Below, piece after piece: positions 52,625-62,502 of a stretch of DNA of 64,000 nucleotides. Each line of letters begins with the position of its first letter. Position 1 is the first letter of the stretch. The notes under the pieces are model-generated. The model saw nothing but the letters and a program-made list of their open reading frames with translations. It was not told the origin of the DNA and searched no databases. The DNA is from Collinsella aerofaciens (GTDB taxonomy: Bacteria > Actinomycetota > Coriobacteriia > Coriobacteriales > Coriobacteriaceae). The stretch covers positions 1 to 64,000 of the forward strand of contig NZ_JAQLFL010000003.1 of NCBI RefSeq assembly GCF_028206995.1, read 5' to 3'. The translations under genes were made by a program, and so were the position numbers.

Positions 52625-52768
52625 CTATTGTCCCACATGCGACATGGCCCACAGCATCGCAATGCAAAGCACCGCCATCAATCCCGTGCACACGGCAGCG
52701 ATCACAGAATCACCCATGCGCCTTCCCAACGACCGCGGCTCACGCACTTGCCCTGTTCCGTACATCAT
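52625..52768 (-). CDS. Small 47-residue membrane protein
   Basis: The frame reads MMYGTGQVREPRSLGRRMGD then a single hydrophobic span (SVIAAVCTGLMAVLCIAMLW) and AMSHVGQ. AAGGAGG lies 4 bases before the first ATG, a strong ribosome site. Positive residues before the span suggest the N-terminus stays inside. Family not recognised. The 233 bp upstream on the plus strand (52769-53001) hold no gene I can support. Confidence 0.6.
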   Translation of the reverse strand: MMYGTGQVREPRSLGRRMGDSVIAAVCTGLMAVLCIAMLWAMSHVGQ

Positions 52769-53001
52769 GGCTCCTCCTTCGGTCCAACTCTTACCATGGC
52801 CCCATCATCGCAGCGCCGCGCATACGCTGCCATCGATTTGACTTACGCCCAGCTTTCCTTTTTGAAAGGTTGGGTTGGGCCGCGCGGGCTCAAAGCGCTT
52901 TCAGGCGCATGCATCGCCCCGTTGAACTACAATGTGTTTCACGATATGTGCCGCAACCTGGGTGCGACAGATTCTCCGCGCCCGCATCGAAAGGACCAGC
53001 T

Positions 53002-53403
53002 ATGAGCGCCGCTCGCAAGACACTCAAAATCCTTGCCCTGATTTATTTTGTTCTGGGCATCGCCAGTCTCGTCATTGGAATCGCCGGCATCGCGACCGGC
53101 AAGCTCGAGTCCACCTACGGATCGAACGCCATGCTCGCCGCGGCCGTGGTTATCGTCAAGGGCCTCATCGATCTCGCCGCGGGCGTTGCGGGCATCAAGG
53201 GTGCCAACAAGCCTTCGCAGGTAGACGGAGCGTTTAAGCTCGGTATTGTTGCCGCGGTCGCCACGCTTGCCCAGGCGGTGCTCACGCTTCCCGCGCTCGG
53301 CGGCAGCACCGTCAACATCGGCGCCTTTGTCATCGTGGTGTACGACCTGTTCTTTGTTCAGCAGGCACACGCCGTTAAGGCCGAAAACAAGGACCGCCTG
53401 TAA
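53002..53403 (+). CDS. Four-span membrane protein, unknown function
   Basis: 133 residues with four hydrophobic segments (ILALIYFVLGIASLVIGIAG, MLAAAVVIVKGLIDLAAGVAG, LGIVAAVATLAQAVLTLPALG, VNIGAFVIVVYDLFFVQQ) and charged ends. Common in Coriobacteriia as a hypothetical membrane protein; no function known to me. GAAAGGACC precedes the ATG. A terminator follows. Confidence 0.75.
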   Translation: MSAARKTLKILALIYFVLGIASLVIGIAGIATGKLESTYGSNAMLAAAVVIVKGLIDLAAGVAGIKGANKPSQVDGAFKLGIVAAVATLAQAVLTLPALGGSTVNIGAFVIVVYDLFFVQQAHAVKAENKDRL

Positions 53404-53441
53404 GCGCTCGCTTCTCATAACCTCTGCAGCCAAGCAACTAA

Positions 53442-53477
53442 AAAGGGCCGATCGCGCATCTCCGCGGTCGGCCCTTT
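53442..53477. terminator. Terminator after the four-span protein gene
   Basis: AAAGGGCCGA pairs with TCGGCCCTTT around a GC-rich loop. A REP-like palindrome follows 17 bp later. Confidence 0.75.
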
Positions 53478-53493
53478 ACGTTTGTCCAGATAA

Positions 53494-53530
53494 AACCTAC
53501 CAAAATAAACCTGTCCCTTTTTGGTAGGTT
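53494..53530. repeat. REP-like palindrome, GTCCC core (pair partner of 35018-35052)
   Basis: Arms AACCTACCAAAA and TTTTGGTAGGTT enclose TAAACCTGTCCCT, the same loop as at 35018. It abuts the stop codon of the minus-strand methyltransferase gene. Confidence 0.65.
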
Positions 53531-53531
53531 G

Positions 53532-54347
53532 TTAGCTGTGGCGATACTCGGCGATGATGAAGTCGATGTCGGTTTGAAGGGTGTCCAAATTTGCCAGGCG
53601 CTCTTTGTCGGCAGGGCGCGTGCGATAGTAGTACGGCGTCATCTGGAACACCGCCTCAATGTCGGCCTGCGTCTGGAGCGTAATATTCGCAGATACCCGC
53701 TGCGTTCCGACCAACTCGAGCTCGGTAGTCTTCGGCAGTTTCTCGTCATTGAGATATGGCGTGTCGTAGAGCACCTCCTTGAGCCCAAACAGATGACGGG
53801 CGCCCGGCACCACGGTGTAGAGCGAGCCCTCGGGCTCCAGTACACGGGCAAACTCGCGCTCGTTAAAGGGAGCAAAGAGTTCAGTCACCATATCGAAGGC
53901 GCCATCGGCCACGGGGATATCCTTCATGTTGGCCACAAAATAGGTCGCATCGCCGCGCTTGGCGGCCAGGCGTACCATTTCTTTGCCCAAGTCGAACCCG
54001 TAAGCGTCCACGCCCGGCACCGCGCCCATGGCACTCGTGTAATAGCCCTCGCCGCAGCAAATATCGAGCAGCGTCATGGGGCCGCTCGTAGACGCAGCAC
54101 GCCCAGACACCTGCTTGCGCACCAGCTCAACCATCGCATCGCGCAACGGCGCGTAGTATCCACGGTTCAGAAAATCACGACGACTGCGCGCCTGCGACTT
54201 GGGATCGCCCATGGAGTCGCCGCTCTTGGACGAGCGCAGCAGATATAGATAGCCCTCGCGCGCACGGTCAAACCGGTGTCCGCCCGCGCATGCAGCACCG
54301 CGCTCATTGTCCACCAACGACTCATGGCAAACGGGACACAACAACAT
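53532..54347 (-). CDS. 23S rRNA (guanine-N1)-methyltransferase RlmA-like
   Basis: 271 residues. A zinc finger opens the protein (CPVCHESLVDNERGAACAGGH), followed by the RlmA-type motif GYLYLLRSSKSGDSMGDPKS and the SAM-binding LLDICCGEGYYTSAMG. The family methylates G745/G748 of 23S rRNA and can affect macrolide/tylosin sensitivity. AAGGAGTTGCC precedes the start. Confidence 0.86.
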   Translation of the reverse strand: MLLCPVCHESLVDNERGAACAGGHRFDRAREGYLYLLRSSKSGDSMGDPKSQARSRRDFLNRGYYAPLRDAMVELVRKQVSGRAASTSGPMTLLDICCGEGYYTSAMGAVPGVDAYGFDLGKEMVRLAAKRGDATYFVANMKDIPVADGAFDMVTELFAPFNEREFARVLEPEGSLYTVVPGARHLFGLKEVLYDTPYLNDEKLPKTTELELVGTQRVSANITLQTQADIEAVFQMTPYYYRTRPADKERLANLDTLQTDIDFIIAEYRHS

Positions 54348-54403
54348 GGCAACTCCTTAGCGCGAACAACACAACGCCCACCATTGTCGCACGCCTTCCC
54401 CAC

Positions 54404-54434
54404 CTAGTCATTGGGGACGTTCTTGAATGACTAG
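54404..54434. repeat. REP-like palindrome (pair partner of 14738-14768)
   Basis: Arms CTAGTCATT and AATGACTAG enclose GGGGACGTTCTTG. The reverse complement of 14738-14768 shares the GTCATTGGGGACGT core and most of the rest. It lies between the divergent methyltransferase and MATE genes. Confidence 0.6.
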
Positions 54435-54498
54435 TCGATTAGGAGTATCATCGTCTGCGCAAATAAGCACGAAATAGCATGTTAGAGATTGAGAGCGT

Positions 54499-55881
54499 AT
54501 GGCCGATACCGTATCTAAGCACATCGACATGACCACCGGCTCGCTGTGGCGCAATATTCCCCTGTTCGCCTTCCCCGTAGCCGCGACGAGCATCTTGGAG
54601 CAGCTGTCGAACCTCATCGCCACGGTCATCATCGGCAACTTCTCGGGCGACCAGGGAACCCTCGCCATGGCGGCGGTCGGCTCTAATGTTCCGCTTACCA
54701 GTCTTATGCTCAACCTGTTTATCGGCATGTCGCTTGGCTCCAATGTGGTCATCGCCAACGCTATCGGCCGCAACGACCAGAACATGGTCAAACGCGCCGT
54801 CCATACCTCGATTCTTATGGCACTTGTGGGCTTTGTTGTCATCGCTCTGGGCGAGGTCTTTGCCGAGCCCATGCTCGCCGCGCTCAACGTTCCCGCCGAG
54901 ACCATGCCGCTCGCTTCGCTCTATCTACGTGTCTTTTTGCTCAGCATGCCCTCAATCTTGCTTTACAACTTTGAGGCCGCGATCTTCCGCTCCGTCGGCA
55001 TCACCCGCATGCCGCTGCAGGCGCTTGCCGTGTCCACTGTCCTCAACATTGGCCTGGACCTCATCTTTGTCCCCGTACTCCACTGGGGCGTCGCGGGCGT
55101 CGCCATCGCCACCGCCATCGCCTACACCGTCAGTGCCGCCACGCTCTTTATCCGCCTGCTCAAGACCGACTCCGCCGTCCGCGTCACCCCGCGCGACCTG
55201 GCTATCGACCCCGTCGCCCTCAAGCGCATCGTCAAGATCGGACTGCCCGCCGGCATCCAAAGCGCCGTCTTTGCCGTCGCCAACATCATCATCCAGTCCG
55301 CCATCAACAGCCTGGGCACCGAAGTCATGGCGGCATCGAGCGCCGCCATGAGCCTGGAGTACGTGTGCTACAACCTGCTCAACAGCTTTAGCCAGGCTTG
55401 CACCACCTTTGTGGGACAAAACCACGGTGCCCGCCAGATCGACCGCTGCACCAAAACGCTCAAGGTCTGCCTTGTCGAAGGCGGTATCGTTGCACTCACC
55501 ACGATTATCGTTATTGTCGGCCTGGGGCGCGAAATCTTGTCGCTCTTTAACAGCGATCCCAACATCGTCTCGATCGGCTATATCCGCGTGTGTTCGATCT
55601 TCCCGGCGTACGCCTTTAGCATGTTCTACGAAAACATGTCAGGCTACCTGCGCGGCTTTGGTATCTCGCTCACGCCCGCCCTCATCACCATGATCTGCGT
55701 CTGCGGCATCCGCTTCTATTGGGTGTTCTGCGTGTTCCCGCACTTCCGCACCTTTGCGAACATTATGATGGTCTACCCCATCAGCCTGGGCACCACGGCG
55801 TTCTTTATGGTCGTGGCGGTGCTACTTTGCCACCCGGCACGCACCTATCGCGCCACCCAAGCCAGAGCGACAGCCCGCTAA
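54499..55881 (+). CDS. MATE-family efflux transporter
   Basis: 460 residues, 12 membrane segments in two MatE halves (LWRNIPLFAFPVAATSILEQL at the start, LKRIVKIGLPAGIQSAVFAV in the second half). MATE proteins export drugs and cationic metabolites using Na+ or H+. The ribosome site is weak (GAGATTGAGAG). No regulator is directly attached; the LysR gene downstream is convergent and belongs to the next pair. Confidence 0.9.
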   Translation: MADTVSKHIDMTTGSLWRNIPLFAFPVAATSILEQLSNLIATVIIGNFSGDQGTLAMAAVGSNVPLTSLMLNLFIGMSLGSNVVIANAIGRNDQNMVKRAVHTSILMALVGFVVIALGEVFAEPMLAALNVPAETMPLASLYLRVFLLSMPSILLYNFEAAIFRSVGITRMPLQALAVSTVLNIGLDLIFVPVLHWGVAGVAIATAIAYTVSAATLFIRLLKTDSAVRVTPRDLAIDPVALKRIVKIGLPAGIQSAVFAVANIIIQSAINSLGTEVMAASSAAMSLEYVCYNLLNSFSQACTTFVGQNHGARQIDRCTKTLKVCLVEGGIVALTTIIVIVGLGREILSLFNSDPNIVSIGYIRVCSIFPAYAFSMFYENMSGYLRGFGISLTPALITMICVCGIRFYWVFCVFPHFRTFANIMMVYPISLGTTAFFMVVAVLLCHPARTYRATQARATAR

Positions 55882-55908
55882 ACACCGCACTCAACGTCAC
55901 GCCAGTCA

Positions 55909-56775
55909 TTAATTAACAATATGCGAGCTCATATAGTCGATAAAACGCCTCGTGGCGATAGGCATGGTGTCCCAGCTGCGCCAAGCGGCCACCACGTCGC
56001 GCGAGGGAGCATGCACGATGGGCCGCACACGAATTTCGGCTCGCATGCCCTCCACAGTACGACGGTAGAGCATGCTCACGCCTAGGCCCTCCTCCACCAT
56101 CGCCATGATGGTGTAGTCGTCGGTTACCTCACTCGTCACGTGCGGCGACAGGCCATGCGCCGCAAATGCATCGAGCACCAGGCTCTGCTCGCCCTCATCC
56201 AGCAGCACAAACGGCTCGGACGCCAAATCGGCGAGCGTCACCTTTTCCTCTGCCGTCAGCGGATGCCCGACAGGCAACAGCGCCACCAACTCGTCGTGAT
56301 AGACCACACGCTTCTCGAGCCCTGCGGTAAAACCGCGCGCCGTAAAGCAAAAATCAACCACGCCATCGTGCACCCACTGGGCGTTGCGCGTGTAATCGCC
56401 CTGCTTGAGGGTAAAGCGTACGCCCGGGTGCAGCGCCCCAAAGTCGCGGATCACGCGCGGCAACACGGTTCGACTCACGTTGGTAAACGTCGCGATACGA
56501 ATATCAGTCGAGGAGAGCCCCAGCAACTCCTGGCGCTTGCCCTCAAGCTCGGCCTCGGCAGTTACGATCTGTCGCAGATACGGCAGGTACTGCTTGCCGT
56601 CGCGCGTAAGCGAAACGCCCTGCTTACCGCGCTCGATAAGCGTGGTACCCAGCTCGCGCTCGAGCGCCTTGACGGCCTGGCTCACCGCACTTTGCGTATA
56701 GCCCAGCTCGTCCGCCGCACCCTTAAGACTGCCGCGATCGACCACCATACAAACAATCTGATACCGCGATGCCAT
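55909..56775 (-). CDS. LysR-family transcriptional regulator
   Basis: 288 residues. N-terminal winged helix MVVDRGSLKGAADELGYTQS, then AVSQAVKALERELGTTLIE, and an effector-binding domain. It is divergent from an EamA transporter gene (gap 158 bp) with a dyad between them, and probably regulates it. The layout mirrors the LysR/EamA pair at 20-21.9 kb. Confidence 0.9.
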   Translation of the reverse strand: MASRYQIVCMVVDRGSLKGAADELGYTQSAVSQAVKALERELGTTLIERGKQGVSLTRDGKQYLPYLRQIVTAEAELEGKRQELLGLSSTDIRIATFTNVSRTVLPRVIRDFGALHPGVRFTLKQGDYTRNAQWVHDGVVDFCFTARGFTAGLEKRVVYHDELVALLPVGHPLTAEEKVTLADLASEPFVLLDEGEQSLVLDAFAAHGLSPHVTSEVTDDYTIMAMVEEGLGVSMLYRRTVEGMRAEIRVRPIVHAPSRDVVAAWRSWDTMPIATRRFIDYMSSHIVN

Positions 56776-56834
56776 CGTGCCTCCACATCGATGTAGCCGT
56801 AAAACGTTCTGCCAGGGCTTCTTCTGCCAACATT

Positions 56835-56853
56835 AGTATTTCTTAATCATACT
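56835..56853. promoter_or_regulatory. LysR-type dyad
   Basis: AGTAT-TTCTTAATC-ATACT is a 5-9-5 inverted repeat in AT-rich sequence between the divergent LysR and EamA genes. Confidence 0.4.
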
Positions 56854-56933
56854 GAAGATACATTCGCTTTACTACATCCACATCTGAGAGCAGAATCCTT
56901 TTTACGAAACCGTTCTGTAACAAAAGGAGTCCC

Positions 56934-57836
56934 ATGGATCGCAAAAAAGCAATCGCGCTCTCATTTTCCGTTCCCGTCGCATGGGGCTTTTCGTACCCCC
57001 TCATGAAGATCAGCATGGACAGCATGAACGCCACGAGCATCGTCGCGCTACGCTGCATCATCGCCTTTGTGGCCTGCCTGCTGCTCTTCCATAAGCGCGC
57101 TTTCCGCATTAACCGCGACCTGATGGTCCGCGCCGCCATCATCGGCGCCATTATGGCAACCGAGCTCACCTGTATGTGCCTGGGCTCCAGCCTCACCTCT
57201 GCCTCCACCGCCGGCTTTTTGCAGAGCCTGACGGTCGTGATCGTGCCGTTTGCCAACGCCGCCCTGCTGCGTCGTGCCCCCGAGCGCAAAGTGCTCATCG
57301 GCACCGCCATCGTCACCTGCGGCATGCTGCTGCTCTCGGGCGCCGACTTCACCAGCCTGAATCCGGGCGCGATTATCATGCTACTCTCGGCCTTTATCTA
57401 TGCCGGCCACATCATTGTGGCGAAGCGCTTTGTCGAAGATGTCGACCCGCTGGCTCTGGGCGTTTGGCAGCTGGGCTTTGGCGGCTTGTTCTCGGGCATC
57501 GCCGCATTCGCCTTTGGCGGTTTCACACTTCCCAGTACGCCCAGCGAGATCGTGGTCGTCGTTGCCCTCGCGCTCATCTGCTCTGCCTACGGTTTTATCA
57601 CCCAGACGCTCGTGCAGCCCCACGTGCCCGCCGAGACCACCGGCTTCGCCTTCTCGCTCGAGCCAGTCTGCTCCGCCGTCTTCTCGTTCTTCCTGGTCGG
57701 CGAGGTCCTGAGCCCCATCGCCTTCTTTGGCGCCGCCCTCATCCTCACCGGCGTCATGGTGGCAACCGTCGAGCTTCCGCGCCTCCGCGCACATGGACAG
57801 GCTCGCATGGCAGGAGCGCCCGAGCACGTCTCGTAG
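56934..57836 (+). CDS. EamA-family (DMT) transporter
   Basis: 300 residues with ten hydrophobic segments in two EamA repeats (LSFSVPVAWGFSYPLMKIS at the start; GAIIMLLSAFIYAGHIIVAKR opening the second half; PVCSAVFSFFLVGEVLSP near the end). Likely exporter of a small metabolite. AAAAGGAG precedes the ATG. Confidence 0.88.
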   Translation: MDRKKAIALSFSVPVAWGFSYPLMKISMDSMNATSIVALRCIIAFVACLLLFHKRAFRINRDLMVRAAIIGAIMATELTCMCLGSSLTSASTAGFLQSLTVVIVPFANAALLRRAPERKVLIGTAIVTCGMLLLSGADFTSLNPGAIIMLLSAFIYAGHIIVAKRFVEDVDPLALGVWQLGFGGLFSGIAAFAFGGFTLPSTPSEIVVVVALALICSAYGFITQTLVQPHVPAETTGFAFSLEPVCSAVFSFFLVGEVLSPIAFFGAALILTGVMVATVELPRLRAHGQARMAGAPEHVS

Positions 57837-57924
57837 ACCCCGCTCTTCATACAGCCGCGGCATAAAGGCAACCGGTGCGCCTTTACAATAGATGCCAACA
57901 GAGCATCTGACGTAAAGGAGCCCC

Positions 57925-58650
57925 ATGGACGCCGCGACCCGCGACCGCAACATAGCAACTTGGTTGGGCGATGCACCGCAGCCGGTACGTGACACTACGA
58001 ACCAGCTGCTCGAGCGCATCGCCCTTTTGCGTGCCGAGCAGACTATCTACCCGGCACAAGACGACATCCTCAATGCCCTCGCCTACACGCCGGCCGGCCA
58101 GGTCAAGGTTGTCATCTTGGGTCAAGACCCCTATCACGGACCCAACCAGGCCATGGGGCTGTCGTTCTCGGTCCCCGCGACGCAAACCAAGTTGCCGCCG
58201 AGCCTGCGCAACATCTACAAGGAACTCAATGCCGATCTGGGTTGTCCCATTCCCGCCACAGGAGATTTAACGCCATGGGCACAACAGGGCGTCCTGCTTC
58301 TCAACACTACGCTCACCGTGCGCGAGCATGCCGCGAACTCGCACGCCAAGCTGGGCTGGAGCACGCTCACCGACTACGTTATCGAACGCTGCTGCCAGCT
58401 GCCTCAACCGGTTGTCTTTTTGGCATGGGGCCGCTTTGCCCAGCAGATGGTCGAGGGCAAGCTCGTCGCAACTGACGCGGGCAAGGCAACCGACAAGTTC
58501 TGTCTGGCCTCCACGCACCCCTCGCCGCTTTCGGCCAATCGTGCCACGGCAGAACTCCCCGCCTTTATGGGGTCGCGTCCCTTCTCGGCAGCCAATCGGC
58601 TACTCGAACAGCACGGCTCGACCCCCGTCAACTGGACTTGCCTCGGCTAA
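57925..58650 (+). CDS. ung: Uracil-DNA glycosylase
   Basis: 241 residues, family 1. The water-activating loop is GQDPYHGPNQAMGLSFSV (catalytic Asp), the uracil-pocket Asn is in LLLNTTLTVREH and the DNA-intercalating loop is HPSPLSANR. It removes uracil from DNA to start base excision repair. AAGGAGCCCC precedes the ATG. A strong terminator follows. Confidence 0.96.
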   Translation: MDAATRDRNIATWLGDAPQPVRDTTNQLLERIALLRAEQTIYPAQDDILNALAYTPAGQVKVVILGQDPYHGPNQAMGLSFSVPATQTKLPPSLRNIYKELNADLGCPIPATGDLTPWAQQGVLLLNTTLTVREHAANSHAKLGWSTLTDYVIERCCQLPQPVVFLAWGRFAQQMVEGKLVATDAGKATDKFCLASTHPSPLSANRATAELPAFMGSRPFSAANRLLEQHGSTPVNWTCLG

Positions 58651-58665
58651 AAATCGATACATCAA

Positions 58666-58699
58666 AAACGCGCCCGACGGCTTTCCATCGGGCGCGTTT
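58666..58699. terminator. Terminator between ung and the SDR gene
   Basis: AAACGCGCCCGA pairs perfectly with TCGGGCGCGTTT, serving two convergent genes. Confidence 0.85.
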
Positions 58700-58700
58700 C

Positions 58701-59381
58701 CTATTCGGGCCAAATAAATTGCGTGCGGCCGGCCTCGCCGCCATCGATCAACAGACTCTGTCCGGTCATAAACCGGTTGGTCACGCCCACAAAGTAGATC
58801 CACTCGGCGATCTCTTGGGCGGTGGCCCAGCGTTTAAGCGGCGTGAGCTCCATAATCTGATTCCACAGGCGCTCGTCTTCCATCACGCAACGGTTGAGCG
58901 GCGTGATAACGCCGCCCGGGTCCACACTGTTGGCGATGGCCTGCGGCGCCAGGCGGTTTGCAAGGTTCTTGGTGTACGCGATAACGCCGCCCTTGCTGGC
59001 AGCATAGGCAGGAAACTCCGATCCCGTATGCCCGCTCGCCGACCCCACATTGACCACGGATTGGATAGCCGGCACCGGCTTGGCGGCAAGCCCCTCCCCC
59101 GCAAAGGCGTAGCGCTCGGTCACGTTGATGGTGCCATACAGGTTGGCGGCGATGTCATCGGCCGAATCCTGCGTACCGGCAACGTTCACGATCACCTGGG
59201 GTTCAAGGTCGCCTGGAAACGAGCCCGGCTCGCGGACATCAACGATCAGATGGCGGTAGCGCTCGTGTTCGACCGCCGCCGGCAGCAGATCAAAGCCCAC
59301 AACCTCGTGGCCCTCGTCCAAAAAGCGCTGCACGCATGCAGCTCCGATACCGCCCGAAGCGCCCGTGATCAAAACCCGCAT
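58701..59381 (-). CDS. Short-chain dehydrogenase/reductase
   Basis: 226 residues, classical SDR. Cofactor motif TGASGGIGAACV, NVAGT, the catalytic Ser in VVNVGSASG, YAASKGG (Tyr and Lys), and a C-terminal DGG. Resembles 3-alpha-hydroxysteroid dehydrogenase/carbonyl reductase-type SDRs that start RVLITGASGGIG and end GQSLLIDGGEAG; whether it acts on bile acids cannot be decided from sequence alone. It is 9 bp from the VUT gene on the same strand, so probably one operon. Confidence 0.85.
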   Translation of the reverse strand: MRVLITGASGGIGAACVQRFLDEGHEVVGFDLLPAAVEHERYRHLIVDVREPGSFPGDLEPQVIVNVAGTQDSADDIAANLYGTINVTERYAFAGEGLAAKPVPAIQSVVNVGSASGHTGSEFPAYAASKGGVIAYTKNLANRLAPQAIANSVDPGGVITPLNRCVMEDERLWNQIMELTPLKRWATAQEIAEWIYFVGVTNRFMTGQSLLIDGGEAGRTQFIWPE

Positions 59382-59390
59382 ACTTGCTCC

Positions 59391-60113
59391 TTAGGCGGTT
59401 GCGTGGCGCTCGAGGTACTCGGAGCCCACATTCTCGCGCTCCCAGCCGCGCACGACCTTGTAGCCCACAGGGCTCAGGAAGACCTCGCATAGCAGCTCGG
59501 CAACAGCACCCGTCAGCGAGCACATAAGGACCTGCACCCAGGTCCAACCAAAGAACGTGTGGCTCACTACAATGGCAAAGACCAGGTTGTCGATAAACTG
59601 GCCAACACCCGTAGACACATAGGAGCGGAAGGCAAAGCTCGCAAAGTTATTCTTTTTGAGCATACGGCCAAGCGACTGGTTGAGCGTGGAGTTAACCACG
59701 GCAGAAACGAGCATTGCCAGCGAAGAGCCCAGCACCACGTACCAGGTGCCACCGATGGTGGCGTTAAGGGCGGTGTTGACCTCGATCATGCCCGTGTCGT
59801 AGTAAGCGCCCCACATGCCGGGCGTGAGCGAGCACGCCCAAAAGCACAGGCTGACGGCGAGGTTGACCAGCAGCGCGAGGATAGAGATTTTGATGGATGC
59901 CTTGGCGCCAAAGCGCTTGCAGATCATGTCCTGGCACAAAAACGAGACCCAGCTCACCACAAAGCCGCAATCGAGTGCCAGATACGGCAAGCTGATAAGC
60001 TCTTTGTTGGCCAGCAGGTTCATCATGATGACGCTCACGAAAAACAGCGAAACCGTTGCCGCGGGAATGCTCCGCAACAGGACCTTGTAGTCCTCCATGA
60101 CCTTCTTGATCAT
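59391..60113 (-). CDS. VUT-family transporter, queuosine precursor type (YhhQ-like)
   Basis: 240 residues, six to seven membrane segments. It has the VUT pattern VIMMNLLANKELISLPYLALD, FLCQDMICKRFGAKASIK and STGVGQFIDNLVFAIV. YhhQ imports queuosine precursors in E. coli; other VUT proteins may carry related bases. GGAGTACATA precedes the ATG. The leader has a hairpin (60141-60169) followed by an A-rich segment. Confidence 0.85.
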   Translation of the reverse strand: MIKKVMEDYKVLLRSIPAATVSLFFVSVIMMNLLANKELISLPYLALDCGFVVSWVSFLCQDMICKRFGAKASIKISILALLVNLAVSLCFWACSLTPGMWGAYYDTGMIEVNTALNATIGGTWYVVLGSSLAMLVSAVVNSTLNQSLGRMLKKNNFASFAFRSYVSTGVGQFIDNLVFAIVVSHTFFGWTWVQVLMCSLTGAVAELLCEVFLSPVGYKVVRGWERENVGSEYLERHATA

Positions 60114-60140
60114 TATGTACTCCTTTGGTTTTAGGTTTAA

Positions 60141-60169
60141 CGAGCAGGATATCGGACCCGAACTGCTCG
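60141..60169 (-). promoter_or_regulatory. Leader hairpin upstream of the VUT transporter gene
   Basis: On the minus strand CGAGCAG and CTGCTCG pair around a 15-base loop, followed by TTAAACCTAAAACCAAAGGAG-type sequence up to the ribosome site. A hairpin plus A-rich tail next to the ribosome site is the general shape of a preQ1-I switch, but I cannot match the conserved bases by eye. Confidence 0.25.
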
Positions 60170-60269
60170 GACGCCCCGGTCTTGAGACGACGGTGGGTAT
60201 GATAGCCGCTCACACGGCATCAGGCAAGCAAACGGCGCGGCAGCCCCGCAGGGCCACCGCGCCGATGCG

Positions 60270-61883
<1,614 letters not shown>

Positions 61884-62020
61884 GCGGATCCTTTCTTGCA
61901 TTGAGTGCATTACGTCGTTGTAACCGCACTATTGTAGCCGCGAAATCCCGCCATAGGGCGCCTATCAGGACAAATTCATCAGTTGGGACCTGGGCAGCCG
62001 GCCCAATCCGTATTTACCTC

Positions 62021-62071
62021 TTGCAGAACTGTGCATAGTGTATATATACTGTGCTTACCGGTTATATACAC
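62021..62071 (+). promoter_or_regulatory. Promoter and operator of the GntR/ABC operon
   Basis: TTGCAG (62021-62026) and TATACT (62045-62050) form a promoter with 18-bp spacing. GTGTATATA (62038-62046) and TATATACAC (62063-62071) are perfect inverted arms 16 bp apart, overlapping the -10 box. This GTGTA...TACAC form fits YtrA-type GntR operators. Confidence 0.6.
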
Positions 62072-62098
62072 GTGTAGCCCAACAGCTAAGGAGCCGCT

Positions 62099-62479
62099 GT
62101 GGACATCATCCTATCCAATTCGAGCGACAAGCCCATCTACGAGCAGATAACCTCGCAAGTCAAAGCTCAGATCTTATCGGGCACGCTCGCCGCGGGAGCC
62201 AAACTCCCCAGCATCCGTGCACTCGCGAGCGACCTGGGCGTGAGCGTCATCACCACCAAGCGCGCCTACGCCGACCTGGAGCAGCTCGGCTTTATCTGCA
62301 CCGTGCAGGGCAAGGGCTGCTTTGTCGCCGAGGGCAACCAAGAACTCTTGCGTGAAAACCAGCTCTGCCATATCGAAGAGTTACTTGCGAAAGCGGCAAG
62401 CCAAGCCGAAGCCTTGGGCGTCACGCGCGACAAGCTGCACGAAATGCTCGACCTCGTGGCCCCCGAAACCATGCAGTAG
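62099..62479 (+). CDS. YtrA-type GntR-family regulator
   Basis: 126 residues: a winged helix (PIYEQITSQVKAQILSGTLA, LPSIRALASDLGVSVITTKRA) and a short helical tail for dimerisation, as in the YtrA subfamily that controls ABC transporter operons. Start GTG after AAGGAGCCGCT. It is first gene of an operon with an ABC ATPase and permease and probably represses it through the palindrome upstream. Confidence 0.9.
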   Translation: MDIILSNSSDKPIYEQITSQVKAQILSGTLAAGAKLPSIRALASDLGVSVITTKRAYADLEQLGFICTVQGKGCFVAEGNQELLRENQLCHIEELLAKAASQAEALGVTRDKLHEMLDLVAPETMQ

Positions 62480-62502
62480 CCATCTGCAAGAAAGGCTATA
62501 CC

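Noticed and set aside
52800..53001. Plus-strand frame upstream of the four-span membrane protein gene
   Set aside because: No ribosome site, no conserved motif, and it overlaps the likely promoter and leader.
58701..59381. Assignment of the SDR as a bile-acid hydroxysteroid dehydrogenase
   Set aside because: SDR motifs alone do not give substrate; there is no bile-acid gene next to it.
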